Part shown: positions 55,570 to 64,000 of the stretch, in pieces
Numbering within the stretch: position 1 is the stretch's first letter
Layout: each line of letters begins with the position of its first letter
Assembly (NCBI GenBank): GCA_050084515.1
Contig: CM114274.1
Location: 14,446,001-14,510,000, forward strand
Origin: Blasia pusilla
Lineage: Eukaryota; Marchantiophyta; Marchantiopsida; Blasiales
Reading direction: 5' to 3'
Length of the DNA: 64,000 bases
The notes under the pieces: generated by a model
The model's input: the letters and a program-made list of their open reading frames with translations, nothing else
What the model was told of the DNA's origin: nothing
Databases searched by the model: none
Program-made: the position numbers and the translations under genes

Positions 55570-55925
55570 GAGAAATACACGTAAACATGGTTTCGACGAT
55601 GGAGTCCGCATCCTCGATCTAGATCTGCCGCCAAAATACGAACGCTCCAAGACCAAGAAGTTGGATCCGAAGTCGGAAGGATTCGAATCGTTCCAACTTC
55701 GCATTTCCGGTTGGCCATGGCGAGCACATCGTAATTATCCAATGTTTGCTGAGAAGAACTTACGATCAACATAGAGCTGGCGGCCTCACCTCCCACTTGT
55801 GAACGATCCTCCATCTAATCGCCTTCATTCCGAAGCCAAAGCGATACTTTGACATAGAGACGAAACGCTGTAAGTTGTTTTCACTGGGATAATAAACAAT
55901 CCACTACTCTGAATATACCTTAATA
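55570..55925. other. Diverged block shared with 1060-1330
   Basis: Further upstream of the lectin-TM gene. Carries the same ordered landmarks as the block at the start of the window. Non-coding as far as can be seen. Confidence 0.55.
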
Positions 55926-55930
55926 CTCTG

Positions 55931-55980
55931 AATTGTATAGGCTGTAGAGACGTCAAGCCGTCTCTACAGCCTATACAATT
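55931..55980. repeat. 22-bp perfect hairpin
   Basis: Arms at 55931-55952 and 55959-55980 are exact reverse complements with a 6-nt loop (TCAAGC). It is the longest perfect short-loop inverted repeat noticed in the window. It could be a very small MITE relic, a terminator-like hairpin or a small-RNA precursor; there is no evidence to choose. Confidence 0.9.
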
Positions 55981-56172
55981 ACGCAAAGTATCGCTGTCAT
56001 TCAGGATTTTCGTACTTTTCCCATCTTTTATTTCTGTTATTTATTGGAGGGGTATTGGAAGACGATTTCCTACCCACTAGCCGTTCCTACGATGGAAAAT
56101 ATTTTTTACCTTCTTTTTACAAATCAACGAAGTATTCTCTAATAATAATATAATTAACTATTTAATATCCCT

Positions 56173-56202
56173 CTCACTTTAGTTAGTCCTAACTAAAGTG
56201 AG
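56173..56202. repeat. 14-bp perfect inverted repeat
   Basis: Arms at 56173-56186 and 56189-56202 with a 2-nt spacer (CTCACTTTAGTTAG and its complement). Confidence 0.85.
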
Positions 56203-56399
56203 GATCATTGGATTTTTCAACCAACAAGATCATGGAAAGTTGATTTGAGAATTCAATTAAAACTTTTTCCAATTAATTCAATCATAAGTCACGAGCAAAT
56301 ACACTCTGGGATTAGATGAACCATGTGCGCCTTGCGTCAGCGTGTGACCCAAGGCTCTCTAAGCTTAACACTCTTATGTTGCTTTCCTAAAATTTTCAC

Positions 56400-57410
56400 A
56401 CATTTTAAGTTGCAAACTCTCCCACATCCTTATCCGTAAAGTGCCACATAATAGGTGTGATTCCAAGAGTGTCAAATCTCCAAAAGTAGGGTCGTCTCGT
56501 CTCCTAGCTCTAACTTTTTCAAAATGGAGGCACAACTCCGCCTCGCTCATGAGCTTATATACATTCCTCTCCAACTCAATGCTCATATGCTAAAACGGTA
56601 AAGAGGTCTTTGTCAAGATTAGACAACCACCATAGCATGTGTCTCCATGCGATTATCCACTATCAAGATGTTCGCGACATTGGTGTTCTACTTTAACGAC
56701 TCTTATGGCTAGCTAACACTACCCATAAATATTTATAAGGTGGTCAGTATGTCACATCTTGGACTACCACCACCGCCATTACGCATTGCAAACTACACAA
56801 GTTGATGGCTCACCCGACCATTACTTGATTGCCACCCTCATCAATGAGCAATTGTATCCTCCTAAAGCTTGGAGATAAACCCAAGGGGTATAAGACCATA
56901 CTCTTAAAAAATACATCGTACAATTATAGAGGTCTCTATCGGGAGGGAACATGGCTCAATGTATCCTTTCCATAACCCCAATCATGCTAAACATGCCTTA
57001 CTTGACATCAAGTAAGATCACTCTTGAATCAAGAGAGATGCACTACGAGTGGTACAACACACTTCTAGGACTAACAAAGCATAACACCACACTCCAATTG
57101 TCCAACAATACTATATCTGATGTCACCATGGCTTGCTCTATTGAGGGTCTAGTTAATGGCATATCCTTCAACCCAATAGACACAACCTGCCATGAATTAG
57201 TGAGGGATGTCTTAAGCACCTACTCCGAGGGCAAGTCCACTACCTCCTTAACTGTAACCTCTACGTGTGATGTAGTAACCTCTCCACCCTTACATAGCGT
57301 AGTGGCCAATACAACTCATATAATGACCATATCCATGGCAGAAAAAAATGGAACTTCACACACTTCAATGTCCATCCCCATCAAAGGTCATGATGTTGGC
57401 TCCACTTGAG
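56400..57410 (-). pseudogene. Element G: protease and pre-methyltransferase linker remnant
   Basis: On the minus strand 57280-56950 matches the protease region of C (EVVDLPSE, PSIEQAM, IVLLDNWS, CISLDSR). 56900 downward matches VLYPLG and then, near 56430-56480, TPIMWHFTDKDV, which corresponds to the DTTPIVWEYPPE segment just before methyltransferase motif I in A. It is heavily mutated and stops before motif I. The long plus-strand frame at 56951-57409 is its antisense shadow. Confidence 0.7.
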
Positions 57411-58040
57411 CCGAAATAGGAGTCGCCTCTTTAACTCCTCATGATACCAACATGTTTGCCCCACCTGTGGATACTATCGGTCAACTAGGTACCATTGATG
57501 TTGTGTGTAGTATCTCCGGCAATATGAATGATAGGGAAACCCTGGCATGTCATCTATCCGTCTCCTCTTTTGGATCTACCTTAACTCCACCTCCCTATGG
57601 CCGGCTTGGTCACTCTCGAAACACCCGAATTCATCATAACAACAGCCTCAACCAATACCATACTACACAAAAATTATGGACTAGAGAAGTCCTTCCTCGT
57701 ATTGTGATAAAAGGTGAAGGCTGAAATTTAATTGGATGCCCTTGGCTTTGTGTCCATCCATAGATAGTGGAGCTCTACCACTATCGCCATACACTCTTGG
57801 ATCTCTACTGACTCAATCGCCCTCAAGCCCTTGGCCTATCCCTAGACACATCTCTTGGAGAAGCTCAAAACATGTATCTATGGTATGACCATATCAATGA
57901 CAATGATCATGGTATGAATATGGTGGTGCCATACATGAAGGATATGCCAAATTCTCTCTTCACCCCACCATGCTATCTATCGTCCCTTTGCCTATGGGAT
58001 CCACCACCCGTCCAACACACCAAACCTAGTCCTTGTGCTT

Positions 58041-58163
58041 TGTCGTGCGCATACACATCGCTACACAACATACATTGCTGTCATCAAACACACAGACAAA
58101 CACACACGATCCCATGCTAACTCATGGCATCCATACATAGAGGCGAGAAGTACCAAAATATCT
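58041..58163 (-). repeat. Free short LTR of the A/B family (123 bp)
   Basis: Nearly identical to the LTR of B (39772-39890). No polypurine tract precedes it; an R repeat abuts it at 58164. It is either a solo LTR or the 5' LTR of element G with most of gag deleted. Confidence 0.8.
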
Positions 58164-58640
58164 ATTCTCTCTTTGTAAAGTAAGATCCAATCTCTCTCTA
58201 CATCATCTCACGCCATAGCTCTCAAAGGTGTGCAATCTCTCTCATGTCAAACCAAACCCACTCTCCTAATGAGAGGCTTGGGTGACACTCACAAGGCAAG
58301 GGACCATAGCTCCACTGCCTTATGCCAAGAGGTTCAACAAAGAGAGAATGAGCTCTCAAGCTCCCTCTCTTGGAGGTATACCCCCTTCCCTCTCCCAAGC
58401 CCTCTCAACGGTAACCTATGCTCGCAGGTCACCTCCTTGGCTCTTGACTTGCTGTAGCGGATCAAGGGCCACTTCCTAAAGTGGAAAGTCAACTATCCCC
58501 AACATGAAAACATACCCGAAATAGTAAGTTTTTGTATATGGCTCCAAACCTGCTCTCTCAGGTTTCCCGAGGCCTCAGCACGTCATCCTCGACCTCCAGG
58601 GCTTGTCCTCCACTACTCGTGAAGACGCTCTACTAGCTTC
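58164..58640 (+). repeat. R-family repeat, copy 4
   Basis: Collinear with 49345-49859 up to GAAGACGCTCTACTAG, where similarity ends. It lacks the short GGCTCCAAATGAGCCGAAAC-type link and jumps from GGCTCCAAA to CCTGCTCTCTCAGG. Confidence 0.75.
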
Positions 58641-59499
58641 CTCCCTTCGTCGTCTGATGCATCTTGAACTCTTCTCCGTATATAGATATCAATATTGTAT
58701 ATGGGATGATAAGACATCCCATATAGGTTTATCCCTCCCTACAATCCATAAATTCCCCATACTCAAATGCATATTCTTGACCATCTAGTACAACCTCCAA
58801 CTACCCAATACCATGGAAAAATCCTCACATATGTAGGACAAAAGCAAAAGGGCAACATGGGTATGATAATGATGATGATGTTGCCCCTCTTAGAAAATTT
58901 AAAATTATCTCCCTCCTATCATAAAAAACTCAACTCTTTGACACTCACACAAATTTGGGATTAATTATGATCAACATAGTTCATTTGAGAGTTGCGCCAC
59001 AAAAAAGAAATAGTAATAATGGTATGGCACATCTAGAAGCAGCACGGAAAAAAGACGCTCAAGGAAGGAAAGCGAGGAATGCAATTTAACTTGTATTACT
59101 TAAAATAGACTAGCAAAGGAATGAGTTACCTTTGAAAGAAACATCAAGCCATCAAGCCACCTACAAGCTAGCCCAAACCCTAGTCGCACAACAAGCTAGA
59201 CAATGGTAAAACGCATCCTTAGGAGTAATAATTCATCATCTTCCAAACTTTAATCTACCAAAATTTTGGTTACACTTACATATCTCTTACTCCCATTTAA
59301 ATTTTATAATTTAAAATAGTAGCTATCATCCACAAAAGTCCCAAGGGCTAAAACATACGGCTTAAGGATACCTTGCTGCAAGATAAAGGAAAATTATCCC
59401 TAGTATTGCTCCAAAGCTTTCACATGGCAAAACCACCTCTCAACAATTCTCTTTCATTCTACCTTATAAATTTAGTGTGCAACCTCACTCTCATATTAC
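58641..59499. other. No gene recognised
   Basis: AT-rich DNA without recognisable coding or element ends. Confidence 0.4.
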
Positions 59500-59720
59500 A
59501 AAGCTCTCTCTTATCATAGTCTTATGGCAAGCCAGATCGACTCTTGTAGTAAGAGGCTCTGGATTACTCACAAGGTACGAGAGACCATATTTATGCCACC
59601 TCAAGGAAGGAGGTTAAACAAGAAGAGAATGAGCCCCCAACCTCTCTCTATTTAAGATATACCTTTTCCCTCTCTCAAACCTACTCTATGGTTACCTTCA
59701 CAGATAGCTCTCGAACCCTA
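59500..59720 (+). repeat. R-family repeat, decayed copy 5
   Basis: Retains the order ATGGCAAGCCAGA, AAGAGGCT..GGATTAC, GAGAATGAGC, ATATACC, CCCTCTCTCAAAC and GGTTACCTT of the R family with many differences. Confidence 0.5.
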
Positions 59721-62700
59721 ATCCCTTATACTAGTCCATGGTGAGTCAAGAGGCACCCTCCATACAAGATTTCTTGGAAACGGACTTGTCCACGCATGTC
59801 CACAAACATGCTAAATAAGTTTCCCCTGGTTGTTTTTTTGGTATGTGAGTCACCCGTACAAACTTGGGACGCGAGAATATTAGGTGCAAGCTCGGATTAA
59901 GGGTGTGGGGCATAGACAGAACGTGTGTGCGGGCTACGGCCCGTGCCCGGCCCTCACTTCCAAATTGGGCCTGATGTTGGTGTGGGCTAGGCGCGGACTC
60001 AATGCGGGGTGAAGTAGGCCTCTATGGGCTTGATGAGATTCATTAGTCACAACACTTACGAGTTGGGTGGAGTAGATGATGGCGAATTATTGACGATAAC
60101 AAAATAATCTAGACACATAAGAATCTAGACTAGTAGACCTAGGACAACGCCATCGATTGACTATGAATTCGAAGTCAATCGACTCTGCGTTTTGTATATT
60201 ATTACAACAAGAATATAAGCCGATGCATCGCATGGGTTTATTTTACCTCCCATAATTAATTTTCACTATTCTTAAGTGCTATTTTAAATTAATTTCGAGC
60301 GATCATATTGGTTAGAAGGAAAGCAAGATCTTATTGGTTAGAAGGTGAGCCATGCCATTTGATAAAATGGGGAGTGTCAAAAGAAGAAGAATTTACAAAA
60401 TGAAAGGGTATTCTCCAATAATATTAAAACATAACACAATAGTCTAAAATGATTTTCTTTTTAGGGGAAATTTCTTATCATCCTCCTTGCCCCTCGAGAA
60501 CTTTCCTACAGCCATGACCCACGACCTCCGAGCCTTTCTTTTAGTAAGGGGGGAAGGCCCCCTTCTTTCTCGTCAGGGCCCCTCTTTTGTATCGTGATGG
60601 GTTTCCCATCCTTTTTCTACGTATATATATTCGATTATATATTATTTCTTTTAGTAAGGCGCATGGTTGAAGATGAATATTCATTTCATTACAAAAACTT
60701 ATTCATCGGTCAAAAAACTTGTATTTCTTTCTACAAATAGGCCCTGTACGTCAAAATGTATCTTACGAGACACGTATCAAGTAAGGGTAAACATTAGAAA
60801 ATCAAGGACACGACAGAAACAATTCTTGGTTACCAGTATGGACAATCTGCTTTTGATTAGCGTTGTCCCCACTAGCCCGCTGATTTCTTGTTACAGCAAA
60901 ATATATGCGCAGTGCTGACCGTGCAGAAACGAAATTGTCCCCATTGATGTGGTGGACATTAAAAAAATACAGCAATTTGTTTAAATGAGCGGAGAAGGCA
61001 CCATGGCGGTTGGTAAACAAACGCTTTGCTTAGATTGCTTCGGTATGTGATGGTTTGTTATATAGAAGAAGACACTATGTTTCTGGAATGAATGTAGTAG
61101 AATGCAGAGAAGTAGAGAAGCAATAAGCATCCAACTCAGATTTCTTCTGGAACGAAATTGTATCTGAAAGCCACTGTGAGTATACAGTATAACAGCTGAT
61201 GAGAAAGCCTTGACCAGTACGTAAAGTATGACTCTAATTCGTATGTGTAGTGCAGGGAGTAAAAAATCTGACAGGGCGCCAAGCGAGCTGATGGAAAAGA
61301 GTTGCCCCGTAGAAGCAAGAAGACTCGCATGTGAATCTTTTAATAATTTTTCCCTGAATGATGTACATGCAGCCACTCCAGTCTTGCTCCACTACGTCAA
61401 ACAGTCAAACTACGAGAAATTGCCCTCACTGTTGTACGGCGGTATCGTTGAAAACATTATGGTTGTCTAACAGTTCTACATAGTGATGACCTGTCTACTC
61501 GTTTTGGTTGATTTGCAGATTATAAAATAAGCAGAGGAACTTTGCGGACAATGTCCTGAAAATATCCACCCCGGAAACCAAATTCCAGCGCAGTGCTCCT
61601 CAGCTACACAACTGTAAAGTGCGACAAACAGAGGTCATTGAATGAATATCGATTCTTGCGTAAAGTACAAGCATGCAGTGGGAAATCGTAAGATAATTGT
61701 AATGAAACCAACAATATGATGGGTATGTAAGGGTAGTATGGCACGTCCAACTAGTGCAGGCTATAATATTATTATAGAAACGTTGGAGATTTCGGAATAG
61801 TGAAAGCTGGTGTATGGATACCTTGGTTTTAGAGAGCTGGTTTGTATAGCTGCACTTCCGTTTGTTCATCGACTACGGAAAGAATTTTGCAATATATCCA
61901 ACAAAGTTGATTTATGCGTGGAAGGGGGTGTCTGGCTTGGTCCGGCCGTTGGGCAGTGAACAACTAGTGCAGAGGATCTCCCTATTAGCATCGTGAGGGG
62001 TATTTGCATTACAAGTACCCATGGGTCGCAGAAATGTTCAAACAGTATCATCCCCCATGACCATATCGAAAAGCCCTTCACCATCCTTCCACGGACAAGT
62101 TAAAACCAGTGTGGCACTAAAAGGCGCTCTCTATTTTCCCAAACGATTTTACCAAGTTTTCAAACATTTCGCTCACCACCTCGTGTGTGAATTCCACGTT
62201 ACGAAGATCATCTCACACAAAGACGATCGGACATGTTCTATCCTGAGTAACCCAAACTTATTTTATCTTATCGTACTTGGCCCAAATCCGCGTTTACCCC
62301 CAAAGTTACGTAACGGTAATCGCGTAGTCAGAAACTTTGGGTACCCAGATGTGCATTCAGGCAGACCTGCCTGTTGCAAACCTGAGACATACACCCAGGC
62401 CTACCTGTCGCGAGCATAATCGCCATCATAGAATTTTGCAACACTCACTAAATTTCTTCAGGAATTTTCTGTTAGGACATTTGCGTGAGATATGATATTT
62501 TTTTACAAATGTAACAGTAAGGCACTTTGGCATTCCTATGAGGAATGATTCCCGTGATTCCCATTCAGGCCCTGTTAGAAATATATGGGAAATGTATGAC
62601 ACAATGGCAATGATAAGATAGCAAACTGATACACTCGATTTTACTCCCTGAAAGCCCAACAACAGACTCACGATCCTAAAATAATCCCAGAGGATAAAGT

Positions 62701-62988
62701 CTCCCATACATCTTTGAGCCACACCTTTGTATAAAAAATCAGCCCATATGAAGGCATCCATATATAAAAAAATGGTCACACCAACCCACAGGAGCAAACG
62801 ATGGGGTTCCTATAAAGGGCTAGCATGCTTTGCATTTGTAATATGATGGAAGGACAAAATCCCCGTCTCCAGAGAGACACACAAACTGTGTTGCGAAAGG
62901 CTGGGGTAGAGCAATGCAATCAGTAACCGCAAAATAATTCATACAGTTTTCAGAGTTCCTATAATGAGTTGAGAACAACTCAAATCCT
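59721..62988. other. No gene recognised between R copy and eL13
   Basis: Several open frames up to about 130 codons (for example 60981-61376 minus and 62021-62419 plus) have no recognisable motifs. 62426-62988 is presumably the eL13 3' untranslated region and flank. Around 60205-60225 a GATGCATCGCAT hairpin resembles a Helitron right end but lacks CTAG. Confidence 0.4.
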
Positions 62989-64000
62989 TTACTTCTTCTC
63001 TTCTTTCTCAGCCTCAGCAGCCTTCTTCTTGCGAACACCAACAAGTCTTTGGTTCATTCTCTCAAGCCGCAGCTTTGAGTAAGCCTTGGCAGCTTTCATC
63101 TCTCCAGTCATAGCAACCAATTCCGCAACTGGCTTTTCATACACTATAGGTAGAACAGGTCCTTGTACTTGAGTAGCAGATGCCAATTCCTCGGGGCTGG
63201 AATCTCCCGCCTGTCAAAAATTCACAAAATATGAGGGAAGGTGTTTGATGGGAAGAGCGCAATGACAGACTGTCATGGGTTTACATAAATGAATACCTAG
63301 TCCAATCTATCATATTCCTCATCTTACCTTGAGCTTGCGCGACCTTCTTGGGAAGACAATCAACTTGGCCTTGTAGGTGTTCAACCTTTGAACGTTAACC
63401 TGCAGACTCTCCAAACTCTTGTTCTTTCTTCTGTGGTCCACAGCAATTCCAATAGTGGGGGCGAGCTTTTTGGAAATACCCGCAGCCTGAGTTTGGAGGC
63501 ATAGGATACAGCATGAGACACATTTCCTCTAAAGCCTACTTGAAGCGCGTGTCGAGGTTGCTTTACACTCCAAATTAGCCCCCACATCCCAGAAATAGAG
63601 GTAAATCCCAGCTGCCAATTGAAAGCTAGTGAACTAATGATTGAACCCCTTAATTCCGTTTAAGGCACAAATTGGAAACACATTGGGAAAAGCCTTAGTT
63701 GGGCCAAACAAATGTAAGTCACCAATTACAGACCCATTATAACCTGCGTGAGTCTATACAAACTATAAGGCAAAGTGACTGGTAATTGAGAGCTCGGTTG
63801 CAACATTCATGCCTAAACTAGGTTTACAAGTTAGGCTAAAATACTGGGCAACTCTGATAAGCTGTAAATTCACGTCCTCCCAGAAGAACCGGCGTCTATT
63901 CGTCTCTTTGATGATTTAATAGGGCAAACCGCTAAATAACAGTACAGGAGGATTTACCTTCAGCTCCTCTAGAGTGAAACCACGTCCTGCCCGGACCTTC
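62989..64000 (-). CDS. RPL13: 60S ribosomal protein eL13, 3' exons (partial)
   Basis: A component of the large ribosomal subunit. Three exons are visible on the minus strand: 64000-63958 (continues beyond the window; [14 protein letters not shown]), 63486-63328 (53 codons; [20 protein letters not shown] to RRSRKLK) and 63210-62989 (73 codons plus [24 protein letters not shown], ending EKEEKK). Introns 63957-63487 and 63327-63211 start GT (GTAAAT, GTAAGA), end AG and fall exactly between codons. The basic C-terminus with AEAEKEEKK is typical of plant eL13. The exon-intron structure shows no damage, so this is a functional gene whose start lies outside the window. Confidence 0.95.

Noticed and set aside
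56951-57409. 152-codon plus-strand open frame
   Set aside because: It is antisense to the protease remnant of element G; the matching frame occurs antisense in element C.
60205-60225. Helitron-like right end
   Set aside because: The hairpin is similar but no CTAG end and no matching left end were found.
62021-62419. 132-codon open frame near eL13
   Set aside because: No motif, no clear codon bias and no supporting neighbour; kept as unassigned sequence.
1-64000. CRISPR arrays, rRNA genes, tRNA genes, bacterial operons
   Set aside because: No regularly spaced repeat-spacer structure, no recognisable rRNA, and no tRNA cloverleaf noticed; the content is plant nuclear DNA. A tRNA could have been missed without a scanner.

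Overview
This window looks like plant nuclear DNA. The support is an intact intronless L-type (legume-lectin) receptor-like kinase, a second lectin gene without a kinase, the 3' part of an intron-containing ribosomal protein eL13 gene, and a dense nested set of plant-type transposable elements (Ty3/gypsy LTR elements, solo LTRs, a CACTA element, mini-Helitrons). The species cannot be fixed from the sequence. All three host genes are recognised by motif reading only; no search was run.

Layout. 1-10.3 kb: gene-free AT-rich DNA with a (CT)n tract, hairpins, several Helitron-like termini and a repeat family called R here. 10.3-13.2 kb: two decayed fragments (D, D2) of an unusual Ty3/gypsy family. 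13.4-14.8 kb: a non-autonomous CACTA element. 15.9-19.2 kb: the lectin receptor kinase, with a nearly identical 679-bp tandem duplication of its promoter and N-terminus. 19.2-23.6 kb: no gene. 23.6-37.2 kb: a decayed Ty3/gypsy element (E) whose right terminal repeat was split by a 9.8-kb insertion (element A, 26026-35802) and by a solo LTR (36005-37074). 37.3-48 kb: an LTR-like segment and a second large element (B, minus strand, LTR at 39772), itself split by a 1243-bp solo LTR with a perfect 5-bp target duplication. 49.3-52.4 kb: R plus an internally deleted relative (C). 52.6-53.3 kb: another Ty3/gypsy remnant. 53.8-55.3 kb: the lectin-TM gene and its conserved promoter. 56.4-58.2 kb: a further remnant (G) and a free short LTR. 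58.2-62.9 kb: R copies and otherwise unassigned sequence. 62989-64000: eL13, minus strand.

The main result is the A/B/C/D/G family. Its pol region reads gag (two zinc knuckles) - aspartic protease - C5 cytosine DNA methyltransferase - reverse transcriptase/RNase H - integrase - C-terminal PHD finger. The methyltransferase lies between protease and RT, has motifs I to X in the canonical unpermuted order, and is present in three diverged copies (A, B, D2). The PHD finger is present in A, B and D. Captured methyltransferases are known in retrotransposons of dinoflagellates and a charophyte alga. Pairing a writer (methyltransferase) with a chromatin reader (PHD) in one Ty3/gypsy element, together with very short 104-137-bp LTR-like ends and a rotated end structure in A, is what most deserves follow-up. 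Every copy here is disabled by stops, frameshifts or deletions. Where copies can be compared, three of element A's internal stops look like C-to-T changes, as expected of heavily methylated DNA.
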